Assembly (NCBI RefSeq): GCF_003254395.2
Contig: NC_037645.1
Coordinates: 1,947,222-2,011,221, forward strand
Direction: 5' to 3'
DNA length: 64,000 nt
From: Apis mellifera
Taxonomy: Eukaryota > Arthropoda > Insecta > Hymenoptera > Apidae
This document shows, piece by piece, positions 38,779 to 50,904 of the stretch (the first letter of the stretch is position 1; every line of letters starts with the position of its first letter). Both the position numbers and the translations under genes were made by a program. The notes beneath the pieces were generated by a model, which saw nothing but the letters and a program-made list of their open reading frames with translations, had not been told where the DNA came from and did no database searches.

Positions 38779-39032
38779 AGTATAATTAAGATACAAGTTT
38801 ATTAAAAAAGAAAAAAGAAATAAAATTTTTTATTAGAAAATAAAATATATGATTAAAAAATATATATATTATAATAGTATATGAATTATATATTCATTCA
38901 CTGATTAAATGTCAGTTGAACATGTATTTTCTTAATGATGAAATAATACTTCTAGATAAAAAGTTTATAGATATAGATTTGTATCAGGACATCATTCAGT
39001 TTCTTTATTCGTTTCGTTTATTAATTTCATTT
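38273..39032. repeat. Convergent intergenic region with TA/CATA microsatellite
   Basis: The 3' flanks of ILRUN and thymidylate synthase. At about 38689-38774 there is a near-palindromic simple repeat: (TA)n, then CATACATACA, then TGTATGTGTA, then (TA)n again, which could fold into a long hairpin. Nothing else seen. Confidence 0.75.
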
Positions 39033-40299
39033 TTAAACGGCCATTGGCATAGAGATTTTTGCATGTGGGTCATATCCAATCAGTTCAAAATCATTTGCTG
39101 TAAAATCGTTTATATCTTCAACGTTTCTAATGATTTTTAAATATGGAAATGGTTTTGGTACACGTTTGATTTGTTCCTTAAGTGCGGATATATGATTAAG
39201 GTATACATGACAATCGCCCATTGTATGTATAAATTCACCTGGCTAAAAAAAAAAAAAAATACAATTTTCTGTTAAAAATTTTATAATTCTTTTCTTATAA
39301 ATTTACCTTCAAGTTTGTAATATGTGCCAGTATATAAATTAATAAAGAATAAGATGCAATATTAAATGGTACACCAAGACCCATATCCGCACTTCTTTGA
39401 TAAAGTTGGCATGATAATTCTTCATTGCTTACATAAAATTGAACGAAACAATGACAAGGAGGTAAAGCCATTTTTGGAATATCAATTGGATTCCATGCTG
39501 TCATTATAATTCTTCTATCATTGGGAGAATATCGTATCTTATCTATAACTTCTTTTAATTGATCAATACCTGTATAAATAAATCTTTCAATGTATTTGTA
39601 GATAATTAAATTTATATAATTAAATTTAGGAATATTAGATTATTGTTTTACCTTCTCCATTATAATCTTTGTACATATCTTTATATGTTGCACCAAAATG
39701 TCTCCATTGAAATCCATAAATAGGACCTAAATCTCCTTCTTCTCTATCTATAAAACCACAAGAATCTAAGAATTCACGTGAACTATTTGCATCCCAAATA
39801 TGAACATCCTTTTCACTTAATTTCTTTGCATTTGTGGATCCTTTAATAAACCATAACAATTCCTCCACTACACCTTTCCAAAATACGCGTTTTGTAGTTA
39901 ATAATGGAAATATATCTATAATAATTATATTAATATTTTATTGTTGTTTAATTTAATTTTCTAGATATTTATTTTGTGAAAAATTTAAAAAAATTAAAAG
40001 AAAAAATATATAAAAAAATTATAAAATATAAAAGAAAATATATGAAAGAAATTGTGTGCTGTAAATTTTTAAATGATTGATGATTTACTAAATTAATATA
40101 AACATTTAATTTTCTTACTATTTCGTAAATTAAATCTCATCTGGGTTCCGAAAATGGACAACGTTCCCACGCCAGTACGATCATCTTTTCTTGTTCCATC
40201 TTTAATGATTTTTTCGATCAAATTTAAATATTGATATTCTTCATGTTTTTTTTCATTTTGAAAGCATTCCTGTGATGTAATTATTTCATATTCATTCAT
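39033..40299 (-). CDS. Ts: Thymidylate synthase, 4 exons, 305 aa
   Basis: Exons (minus): 40299-40119, 39915-39652, 39569-39307, 39242-39033; 918 nt. It converts dUMP and methylene-THF to dTMP and DHF, the sole de novo source of dTMP. Visible: the dUMP phosphate-binding RKDDRTGVGTLSIFG, LLTTKRVFWKGVVEELLWFIKG, the folate-contact GPIYGFQWRHFGA, the catalytic cysteine in ALPPCHCFVQFYV, and SCQLYQRSADMGLGVPFN. The C-terminus ends MPMAV, as in eukaryotic enzymes. All catalytic residues are intact. Confidence 0.97.
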
Positions 40300-41274
40300 G
40301 TTTCAACAAAATATTAAAATATGAATACAATGTAGTAGAATGAAAAATGAACTACAATTATTATAGAATGGAATTAGACTACGTAATTTATAATTTATAA
40401 TATTAAACTATAAATTAAATATAAATTAAACGAATTAAAAATAAATAAATTCAAAAAATCTATTAAAAAATATTAAAAATATATTTAATTAAAAATAAAA
40501 AATTTTGTTTTATTTTTTTTATCTTTATCAATAATTCATAAATATATATGAATAAAAATTAATTTTATAATTTTTTAAAATTATTTAATAATTAAATAAA
40601 AATTACTTTTTTAATTATTTATAAAATTATTATTAAATTAAAATTATTATTTTGATAAATTAACTTAATATAGATTTAAAATTACTAAAATATGAAAGAA
40701 TATTAACAATTTTATAGAATTTTATATTATTAATTTTAATATAAAAATTATTATTATTAACATAAAAAATAAGTTTTAATTCTCTATAAAATATTTATAT
40801 TTCTAATAGATATATTTTATTTGTATATTGTATATTGTATATTGTATATTTAATAGTGTCCAAATGAGCAATATATATTGTTAATATTTCAAAATTCTTA
40901 ACATTGATTTTTCAATTTATCAATCTGTTCCATAAATATTTAATAATATTAATAATATTGATTATATTGTTAATATATATTAATCACTTTTATATAATTA
41001 AAAATCTTGAAATATTGATAATATATCGATCATTTGAATTTTCTTTAAAAATAGATCTGTAATAATAAATCATAAGAAAATAAATTCATTGAAAAAATGA
41101 TATTTTGTTTATATTGAAAAAAAAAATTTTAATTATAAATGGTAAACTATAAATTATATACTATAGATATATATACTATAGACTATAGATTATATACTAT
41201 AGAGTATGTTAATAGTAGAAGATTATTATCGTGATTACTTGCAAATGTTTTATTACATTATTTAATAGATCAAA
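40300..41274. promoter_or_regulatory. Divergent region, thymidylate synthase / PEX16
   Basis: Highly AT-rich, about 975 bases. It includes a four-fold heptamer tandem repeat (TATTGTA) at about 40826-40853 and several ACTATAGA/TATATACTATAG repeats at about 41150-41210. No coding frame or recognisable promoter motif. Confidence 0.5.
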
Positions 41275-42577
41275 ATGTTGTTAAACACTGTACATTCTTC
41301 AGCATTAAAAATCATTAAACCATATAGAAAATGGATTATAGAAAATCCTCAATTACTATCTGATATGGAAAATACGATTCAATATTTGCCTTATTTCACA
41401 GCTGGTAAGAAAGATTTTATAAAAGAGCAATTGTTTTTCCTCTGAATTTATTTATGAAATAAATTATTTCTAGGTCAATTTAATAATTCTTCTTTTATAT
41501 CGGAATTATTATATTCAGTTTCGAATTTAATAGTATTTTTCAATGATTTATTAATGAGTAGTGAGAAATGTATACATTTAAAATTTTCGAAGTTCGAATC
41601 GAAAATAAAAATTTGGCTGACTGTAGTAGAATACACAGAAGCTCTTTTTGAGATTTCTGCGAAAAAGTTATGGGGACAAATTGGAAAATGGTTTATAATA
41701 ACTATCATTCAAATATTTAAGTAAGTTATTTAAAATTTTATATATTAATATTTTTATGAAAATTTGTATTCATATTATGAATATTTATAGAACTGTATTA
41801 AGACTTCTATTAGTTCATTTATATAAAGAACGAATAACAAGAAGTCCTCCAATACAGCCACTTAATAGAGAAAAAATAAATGATACACATAATGAAAAGT
41901 CAAGAGAAAGCTTTGTATTAAAACGATCTGGTACTGTTATTAGAAGTATAAGAGATACTAATTCTTTACATATACATACATGGGAACCATTGTCTTCTAA
42001 TGTTAACAATAATAATTTAAATAAATGTTCTACATCAGAAAAAAATTTAATGTTAGCTGAGGTAAAAATATCAAGTAAATATAATAATCTTTAAAATATA
42101 TTTATTGACTGTTTTGTATTTTGTTTTTAGACTCTTTATATTATTAAACCATTATTACATTTAGGATGTATATCTTTTACTGGAAAAAAACATTGGCCTC
42201 CATGGTTTTTATCATTTGCCATTGATTTAATCAGGTACAAAGTAATATTTATTATCAAATTTATTGAAAATAATTTATTTTATAATTTGTTTTATAATAT
42301 AAAAATTTATTTTTGTTGCAGTCTAAAAATAATTAATAATCAGATGAAAAATATATCATTTAATAAAGAAGAAGAAAAAGAATTCTTTAGGCGAAGACTT
42401 GCTTTACTTCTTTATATATTAAAATCTCCATTTTATGATAAATATAGTCGTACTAGAATATATACAATCTTAACTGCACTTTCTAATAAAATACCTCTAG
42501 CAAGATTTGTAACAGAGCCAGTAAAAAAGTACTTACCATATTGGCAAAGTACATATTTTTATATATGGACGAATTAA
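41275..42577 (+). CDS. PEX16: Peroxisomal biogenesis factor 16 (PEX16), 5 exons, 335 aa
   Basis: Exons 41275-41404, 41474-41720, 41791-42061, 42131-42234, 42322-42577; 1008 nt, 335 aa against 336 in human. PEX16 is an integral membrane protein that recruits PEX3 and starts peroxisomal membrane assembly at the ER. Family motifs: YRKWIIENPQLLSDMEN at the N-terminus, FKTVLRLLLVHLYK spanning a junction, the variable hydrophilic centre, KKHWPPWFLSFAIDL and the C-terminal RRRLALLLYILKSPFYD. Divergent from thymidylate synthase. Confidence 0.95.
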
Positions 42578-43344
42578 TTTGTGGAGTTAATAAATATTTT
42601 AAAAAATTATTGGTGTATAATATTATTATAAAACAAATATAAAAGAATTATATAAAAAAAAGTGAATATTTTCATAAGTTGAGAATGACTCATTTTTACT
42701 ACAAATAATATAATTATATCATTAAATAAAATTTTTATACATGAGGATAAAGTAATTTTAATAATTTATTGAAGCATATAACAATTTATAGATTTATTAT
42801 TATATTTTACATTTTATAAAAAAATTACAAATTTTCAATTGCATAGCAGAACCGAAAATCGACATTTTATTTTTGTGATAATTGCATTTTAATAAAAATT
42901 AGATTATATTTGTCGATATATTCTGCTTAAATGTGCATGAATATAATATTTTTATGTTTCTAAACATAAAAATATACAAATTTACATATTTTTAATTTGT
43001 TCATATTGTCATATGATATGAATAGAAATTTTTTAATAAAAATAAAGATATATGTATATATAATAATTTTTCTATGTTATGCATATAGAATACAAAAAAC
43101 AATTTTATATATAACAAAAACAAATGTAAACAAAATCAATAAACATATAAAAGATTAAAAGATTTTTAAAAAATATATTTCCTTATCCAATATATTATAT
43201 AGATTTTTTTATATTAAATATTAATATACCAATAAAATGCATGGAAATAACTTGCAAATATATTACAATTCAAAAGAAATACAACATAGCAGAAAACATA
43301 AACATGGCCTTTGGAATTAAATAGCAATTTGTATATAAAATTAC
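42578..43344. other. Convergent intergenic region, PEX16 / Tollip
   Basis: AT-rich 3' flanks of both genes. Nothing else seen. Confidence 0.6.
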
Positions 43345-44995
43345 TTATTCACACATTTGGAGTAATGAATTTATAGTTACATCCTTTTTTCCATTATTTG
43401 CATCATAGACTGATTTAATTACTTCTTTATCCACATTTGGAAACATCTCTGAAATCTATATTATATGATTAATAATTTATTACATTATAAGAAATAAGTA
43501 AATAATAATTTTTTTACATTACCTGTTTTAATTCAACTTCAGCATTTGGCATAGAACTAGGAATAACAGCTGATACAGTAGCTGTAGTTGGTGCTGTGTA
43601 AACATTTACTGGTGCATATCGTGTCATACCAAACATTGTTGAAGAAGGAACCATCATAATTGGAGGTGCACTCATATAAGACTGACACTTAGTCTATTAA
43701 AATATATTAAATAAAATTTTAATCAAAAATATTAATTATGATTAAAATATATTTTTTAATGTATTTTTTAATTATTATATAATGTATATATTAATGTATA
43801 TATTATTATATATAATGTAATATTTTTTAATTATTCAATAATTAAAAACTACATTTTTAATTAATTGATTAAATATATTTTACCGTATAACTAAAAACTA
43901 AATTTATCATTCCCTCTTGATTATCTCCTTGCTTTCCACTAAGCATGTACCAATCTTCATGTGTCTCTCCTTTTTGAAGAACTTGTGATGGGATATCTAT
44001 ATGACCCCATGCAATTAATTCATCCATTACAAAAGAACATTCATCATAAATTTCTATATAGATTTGTAAAACTCCTGGTGGCAAATAGCTAAATAATAAT
44101 AATAAATAGATATAAACTATTCGTAAATAGCTTTAATAATTAAATAAATTTTTATTTATTATTATATATTATATATAAATTATTTGAAGAACACACCATT
44201 GAATAACTTTATTCCAATGTGGATTTTTTGCTCCATTTGAACATGTATGTGTTTCATATACAGCATGACCTACTCTTAATCTCACATAAGGATCCATTCT
44301 TGTCATTCCATAATTTTTTACAAGTTTAGCCTATAGGAAGTATCTTTTTGAAATTACGAATAAAATGTTATTATAAAATATACATTACTACTTTGTAAAA
44401 CTTAAAGATATATATTAAAAATAACTTAAAGATGTAAATGAAAATTACAAAATTACCTGAACAATTGTTATGCTAAGTCTGCCAACATGAGGTTCATGCA
44501 TAGCAGGCATATTCTGCATTTGCAATTGATGAAGTGCAAGTGCAGCTTGTTGGTCTGCTGCTTCTTGTTGTAATTGTACATTACGCTCTTCCAATCTTAA
44601 AAATCCTTGGGGGAGTGGACCAAGAAAAGCCTAAAACATTATTTATTATTATTTCAAATTCTTATAAAAATTCAAATTATTAAGATTGAACTACAATGAA
44701 AAAATTTAATATTATTTAAGAAATTAATAAATGAATTATTAAAAGTTAATATTTTTTTTTATTTATTTTAATTAATAATAATTGAAAATTATTTTTAATA
44801 TTTTTAATATTATAAATATTAATTTTAATATTGAATTCTTTTTAAATGGAAGAAATAAATTTAATTATTATAATATAATTATTATAATATAATTTTATTT
44901 TATTCAAAATGAATTGCAATATTTATACTAAAATTTGTATTATTTACTCGTCTTTTCCATTCTTCGTACAAATCTGATCGTCTTTCAGTTTCCAT
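43345..44995 (-). CDS. Tollip: Toll-interacting protein (Tollip), 6 exons, 280 aa
   Basis: Exons (minus): 44995-44948, 44630-44457, 44330-44197, 44088-43884, 43693-43523, 43455-43345; 843 nt, close to the 274 of human Tollip. Order: N-terminal TOM1-binding region (DLYEEWKRR...FLGPLPQGFLRL), C2 domain (GRLSITIVQAKLVKNYG, MDPYVRLRVGHAVYETHT, NPHWNKVIQCYLPPGV), a linker, and a C-terminal CUE domain (ISEMFPNVDKEVIKSVY, then VTINSLLQMCE) that binds ubiquitin. Tollip is an endosomal sorting adaptor, and in vertebrates it dampens IL-1/TLR signalling. Confidence 0.96.
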
Positions 44996-45796
44996 AACAA
45001 TAATCAGAATTTCACTGTATTAAAATTTTTTTCTTAATGTAATAAACTTCGATATAAGTGAAACCTGTCAAACTATACGTATTTTTTAATACATTTGGAA
45101 AATCACAACACATTTGATGCAGTGATAGCACGCCATCTTAAGTTACTCATGAAACATACGAATTATATATACATTTCAAACACAAATGATATAAAAATAA
45201 CAATTTTAAAATAAATTAAATATAAAAAATTAAAACAAATATTTTTTCTATTAGTTAGAATATTTAAAATAATGAAATAATCAAAATAAATTGGATATAA
45301 ATAATTAATATAATTAAAATTGAAAAATTAGAAAATAGAATTGAGGAATGAACATAATAGATTTATGCAAATAAAGAGTAAAAACAAAATTATGTTAAAT
45401 TCTGATAATTTTTGTTTATTTTAATAATTATAATAAATATTATTTTACAATTAAAAGATAATTATTTGTGGTTTTTTTTTAAGGGAATCATAAACTAGAA
45501 TTCCATTTAGAACATTCTTGACAGATCGTTCGTCAGCATCCACTGGGACTGGTCTGACATTCGATCGTCTGTTGCTAGGATCCTCCCGAAAAATTTTTCT
45601 GTAAATAGGTTTTGCTGGTGATTTTTCTTGATTTCGGATATCATATAATTTTTTTTTTTCGTATTCTAGTCATTTATACGCTCTGTTTGTGCTAGTGTAT
45701 TTTCATTCGCAATTAATCTCAAAAGGAATTAATTTCAGAGGAAGTACAATTAATTTTTTACCATATTTTTAGTGAAAATTGATTTTTCCACAAACA
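44996..45796. promoter_or_regulatory. Divergent promoter region, Tollip (minus) / twinfilin (plus)
   Basis: About 800 bases. A GC-richer patch (45500-45600) just upstream of twinfilin probably marks its promoter or leader; the rest is AT-rich. No coding frame. Confidence 0.5.
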
Positions 45797-48700
45797 ATGT
45801 CACATCAAACAGGAATCAGAGGTATTTATTGTAATATAATATTATTTTTATATAGCAAATAGAAAGAAATATAGGAATTTTTATAATTAGGTTAAATAAA
45901 TTTAGATTTTTAACCTCAATGTTTTTATATATTTATTTTGCCTATTTCAGCGAATGATGCACTTAAAAAGTTATTTACCAAATGTCGAGATGGAAAAATA
46001 CGAGTTTTGAAAGTTTCTATCGAAAATGGTAAGTTTTTTATATAAATTCATAAAATATATGAATATAATAAATGAAAGAAATTTTTTATTTCATAGAGGA
46101 ATTAATACCTGCTGCTTTTTCGAAACCAGTGAATAAATGGCAAGATGATTATGATAAGATGATTAAGCCATTAATCATTGAAAATCAACCTGCATATATT
46201 CTTTATCGATTAGATACTAAGTCTTCTGATTCTGGTTATGATTGGTTATTTATTTCTTGGTCACCTGATACTGCACCAGTTAGACAAAAAATGTTATATG
46301 CATCAACTAAAGCAACTTTGAAACAAGAATTTGGAACTGCTTCTATAAAAGAAGAATTACATGGTACAGTACCAGAAGATATAACATTAGAAGGTTATCA
46401 TAAATATAAAAGAAATAATGCTGCACCAGCACCATTAACTACAGCAGAAGAAGAATTAGCAGAACTTAGAAAAAATATAGTTACTACAGATTACAGTGTA
46501 GAAACAAGACATCAAACATTAAGTGGAGTTGCTTTCCCTGTGACAGATGAAGCAAAACAAGCAATTACAGAACTTGGTAAAGGTATACATGAATATGTTC
46601 AGTTAAAAATTGATTTAGAAGAGGAAAAGATACATTTAGTAATGGCTTGTGAAATTTCACTGGATAAATTACCAACAAAAGTTCCATCTGATTCTGCTAG
46701 ATATCATCTTTATAATTTTAAGCACACACATGAAGGAGATTATATGGAATGTATAGGTATGTTTTAAAAATAAAAGTGCTAGAATCTCAATCAATAATAT
46801 ATTTTTATTTATGATGTTACAGTATTTATATATAGCATGCCTGGATATAGTTGCAGTATTAAGGAAAGAATGTTATATTCATCATGTAAAGCACCACTTC
46901 TAGAACTTATTCAATCACTTGGAGTGATTATAACAAAAAAGGTAAGTAGATAAATAAAATTTTATAATAAAGATAATATCTTTCAATTTATTTTCTTTCT
47001 ATTGGTTTCTTTTTTGCATGAATGTCTTAACAGGATCATTTAAAACTGGTAATTTGTATTAGAATCTAAATTTGTGCTTTTTAAATAAATAAATTTTTAA
47101 TTTTATATTACATTTTTATTATTATTAAAAAATATATTTCATCTTAAATTAAAATATGTATCTATCAATTTTAACAGGTACTTTATTCTTTTAGTTGCAT
47201 TATATAGCTTATTTTACTTTTAGATTTTATCTCTTTTTATATGGATTAATATTGAGATTAAAATTTTTCTTTTTCTTTTTTTTTTATTTTCTTTTTTTTT
47301 TTGTAATAATTTAATGAATCCTAGTTGGAAGTAAATAGTGGTGAGGAATTGGCAGACATGTTGGAAGACCCTCCAATCATAAAAGAAACAGCTGCAATAA
47401 CTTCTGCAACTCCATCAACGCTCTATGCTTCTCCTCAATCTATACCAGAGAAAAAGTCAAAACAGAAGAGATCTTGTATCTTGAGTTAACCGATTCTACA
47501 TTCTTTGCTTGCCATTTTTTAATGTTTCTTAAATGTTTATAAAATATTTCAAATGTTTTAAATATTGAATACTTTCTTTCATAAATTCTGAATTTGTGAT
47601 AATATGATATTAATCAATTGAATATGTTATGTAGTGTAAAATGATGTAATTGATTTCTAATAATTTCAACATTAGCACAACAGTTATATAGTATAATTAC
47701 TCTGAAGTTTAATGTGTGCATTTTTATAAAGATAAATCTTTTATTAATTAGTGATATATTTATTAATATTTAGTAATAATTGGTCAAAGTGATACATATA
47801 TCTATGTAGCAATTCAGAGTAGACCAAACAATGTATTTTTCTAAATTTTAAAGAACAAAATTGTCATGTTAAAGTCTTAACAAAATATCTTTTTGATAAC
47901 TGTGAGAAACTTGGAATGCATATGATTCCATGAAATGCAATTCTTGTTGATCCCATACTGTAATAATGTTAATGGATAATAGATAATTGTTCATTCATAC
48001 AAAAAATACCATAAGAAAAAAATCATAAAGTGAGGATTTAATTGCTTGATATTGAAAGTGAAGCCTTCTATTGTACTTTTTTTCCAATATTTTATTATAA
48101 TTATATTCCAATATTTAATGAAAAGTCTCGAAAAGTTATTTTTTTCTTCATATAGTTCCTTTAATTTATTTGTTTTATAGTTTATATAATTTTTATACTA
48201 TTTTTAATAATTATTACAAATGTGAAAAATAAACCCAGTGAGTTGACTGTATAAATTAGTTCCTAGTCTAGTAAAAAGTGATATATTATATTGTTAAGTA
48301 AGTCATTTTTCATATATTACTAATTTTATTAAGTGAAACTTGAAGGCTTGACTTTCAAATTCATTCAAACACTCATATGAGAATTAGTGATAATAGAAGT
48401 AGAGTGTTTAAAACAAATATCTGTGGTAAAACTTGCATAACTATGTGATTATTAGAGAGTTAGGGAAAATTCCATGTGCTCTAGTTAGCCGATGCCACTC
48501 ACCTAACTTCTCTGTGAAATATAAATAAGAAGATATAGTAGATGAGAGAGAGTGATAAATGTGCAAATTACCGCATTAACTTGTGGATATATTTTCTTTG
48601 CACATGATTATCATTTTTGAACACAAGCTAGTGATAACATTAATACTATTACTTTATATACATATTAAATTATATATATATATAATTATATATACACATA

Positions 48701-50282
48701 CACACACACATATATTATATATTATATCATGTTCTATATTACTGTAAATGATACAAAACATTAGATTTCACAAATATATGTATAAAGACTGATCTTGGTA
48801 TGTCCCATTGGTTGTACAATCACAAAAAATGATAATGTTTATATATATATAAATTAAAAAATTATATGAATATTTTTAAACATCTTATATACATCTTGAA
48901 ATTATTTTTAATTTTTTATTTTAAATAAAAGATGTAAGATGTAATAAAATATATTCAAAATAAAAAAATATATCATTTGTAATTTTCAAATTAATAATTT
49001 AAAATCAATTAGTGAATATTATGTATATATATGATTTACATTAGTTATTATTATCTTTTAAAATATTTTTAGATTTTTTATAAAACATTCCTTTAATTTA
49101 ATATATATGTATAGCAAATGGGACTATAAACTATAATAGCAAACAGACAAAATATTCAAGAGGCATTCTATTTTTTGTGATCTGTATTTTTTTAACTCTC
49201 GTAGCTTTTTATAAATTTTATAAAAATTTTCGTCCAAAATACAAATGTATAACTTATGAAAATATTTTGGCCTAATTTTAATGAGAATAATGATAAAAAA
49301 AATACAAATTTTTTATATTTAAATTCAGAAACCAAATTTTTTTTTACTCGATCTATATTAATGTAAATATATATATATTTACATTAATATAAAAATTAAA
49401 ATTTTTTATAAATAGTAAGTTCTCGAAATCAATGTCTACAATTTCTTATTGTTTTTTATAGTTGTAAAAATTTGTTCAATTTAAATTTATTCTTAATATT
49501 TTTTTATTATTACATGTTGAAAAAAAATACAGAATTTGGCATAATTTTTATGTTTTACAAGAAAAAAAAAAAGTTTTTGCAAAGTGCTCAAAAAATTATT
49601 AATAAATCACGTGTTCTATATTAAGAAATAATGCATATTATTGCCTGGGAATATTTCAATTTATAATATTGTACCAGGCCTATTCTGTAAGTTCTTAGTA
49701 TAATTTTATTTTCAACTGTTAGCTTAATTGTAGATTCATTATGATGAAATAAATTGTATATCTTGCCAATATTAAACACGCTAAATAATAAAGCATTATG
49801 CAATCTAATCTTACAGTTTGTTGTGTTTTAATTTTTAACAAGGTAACAATATTTTTTTTATGTATCATGATTTATTTGCACAGAATTTAATAGGTTTCTA
49901 AGGAGTGCACAGTGAATCAGTCATTGGATGGGTATGTAATTATAATTAAGATTTTATGATTTTATGTAAAGCATTCAGCTTACAGAATAGGCCTATAAAG
50001 TTCTATTTCTACTATTATTTTTCATTATTTTTTTTTTATTAAAAAATGAATTATGTTTTTACTTTTTAATGCATTATAATAATTCTATTTTAAAATATTT
50101 TGATTATATAGCTTGAAATAGATGATGGAAGAGACCTAACTGAAGGATTTTTACAAGAGGAATTACATCCAAAAATCAATTTACATCAGCCAAAATTCGC
50201 GAAACCTAAGGGTCCACCAAACAGAGGCGCAAAACGTTTAACCAAGGTTCAAGATTTAGGAACTTCGGAACAAGAAATTTAA
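45797..50282 (+). CDS. twf: Twinfilin, actin monomer-binding/capping protein, with two alternative last exons
   Basis: Common exons 45797-45821, 45951-46028, 46097-46756, 46823-46941 (882 nt, phase 0), then the canonical last exon 50112-50282: 350 aa in all. Two ADF-homology domains are present; ADF-H1 begins around ANDALKKLFTKCRDG, ADF-H2 around GVAFPVTDEAKQ, with KERMLYSSCK at its actin-binding helix. Twinfilin sequesters ADP-actin, caps barbed ends and binds capping protein through its C-terminal tail; the canonical tail here (HPKINLHQPKFAKPKGPP, then KRLTK) matches that tail. A second last exon at 47325-47489 gives a different end (separate entry). In-frame phase makes both choices equally possible. 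Confidence 0.95.
47034..47048 (+). other. twf: Candidate 15-nt twinfilin microexon
   Basis: In the intron after exon 46823-46941, a polypyrimidine stretch and cttaacag acceptor are followed by 15 bases (five codons, DHLKL) and a donor (ctg|gtaatt). Both edges are phase 0, so its inclusion would insert five residues without changing frame. No family precedent known to me. Confidence 0.35.
47325..47489 (+). CDS. twf: Alternative twinfilin last exon ending in a CaaX-type box
   Basis: After aatcctag the exon reads LEVNSGEELADML, aligned with the canonical exon's LEIDDGRDLTEGF, so the two are likely duplicates. It then diverges into a Pro/Ser/Thr linker and ends KKSKQKRSCILS before TAA (54 codons). 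Cys-Ile-Leu-Ser preceded by a basic run fits a farnesyl-type CaaX box with a polybasic second signal. Full isoform length is 348 aa. A polyadenylation-like AATAAA occurs at 48228-48233, giving it a plausible separate 3' UTR. The isoform would lose the capping-protein-binding tail. Confidence 0.75.
   Translation: MEVNSGEELADMLEDPPIIKETAAITSATPSTLYASPQSIPEKKSKQKRSCILS
47490..50111 (+). other. 3' UTR of the short twinfilin isoform and remaining intron before the canonical last exon
   Basis: The first part (to about 48.25 kb) is read as the 3' UTR of the CaaX isoform. The rest is AT-rich intron with a TA/CA microsatellite near 48670-48720 and a 16-bp inverted repeat pair at 49676-49691 and 49979-49994. 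No coding frame. Confidence 0.55.
49676..49994. repeat. 319-bp segment bounded by perfect 16-bp inverted repeats (possible MITE)
   Basis: AGGCCTATTCTGTAAG at 49676-49691 and its exact reverse complement at 49979-49994. A third copy of the first 15 bases lies at 50532-50546 in direct orientation. No target-site duplication is obvious and the inside encodes nothing. It may be a small non-autonomous transposon or a dispersed motif. Confidence 0.5.
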
Positions 50283-50904
50283 AAAAATTATATTCAAATT
50301 ATTTCAAATTTGTTGAGTTACACTAAAAACATATATGCATCACACATATAGAGATATATGCAAACACAAATTGTGTTCTTATATATATTAAAAAATGAAT
50401 GTGTTGTGTTTTATCTTGCTTTTTTCTTTCATTAAATAATATTATTTGTTTTATAATTTAAAAAAATTTATATATAATTTTTTTAATTTCAAAATAATGA
50501 AACAAATAAATTTTATTTACTTTATTTAATCAGGCCTATTCTGTAACTCAATATTTTATTCATTTATAATTTAATTGAGAATATTATTAAAATGTAAATA
50601 AAAATTGCTTATGATTATGATTGATTATATTATAGAATGTTTTTATATATTTTTTATGAGATAATAAGTTAGATAAAATAGATGAATTTATATTAATATG
50701 AAATGCAATTAGAAAATTTATTCTTTTTTTCATAAAAAAGGATTATTCTTATTATTCTAATTTGAATTTATTTATCATTGTTAATAATAATAATGTCATA
50801 CAAAGAATTATTAAATAATTATTAAATTTATGATGTAATCAATAGATTATATATATATTAATCTAATATATTAATTTGTTATTAAATTTCTATTTTTAAA
50901 ATAA
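50283..50904. other. Twinfilin 3' UTR and convergent region with TIMMDC1
   Basis: AT-rich 3' flanks. It holds the third copy of the AGGCCTATTCTGTAA motif at 50532-50546. No other feature. Confidence 0.55.
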
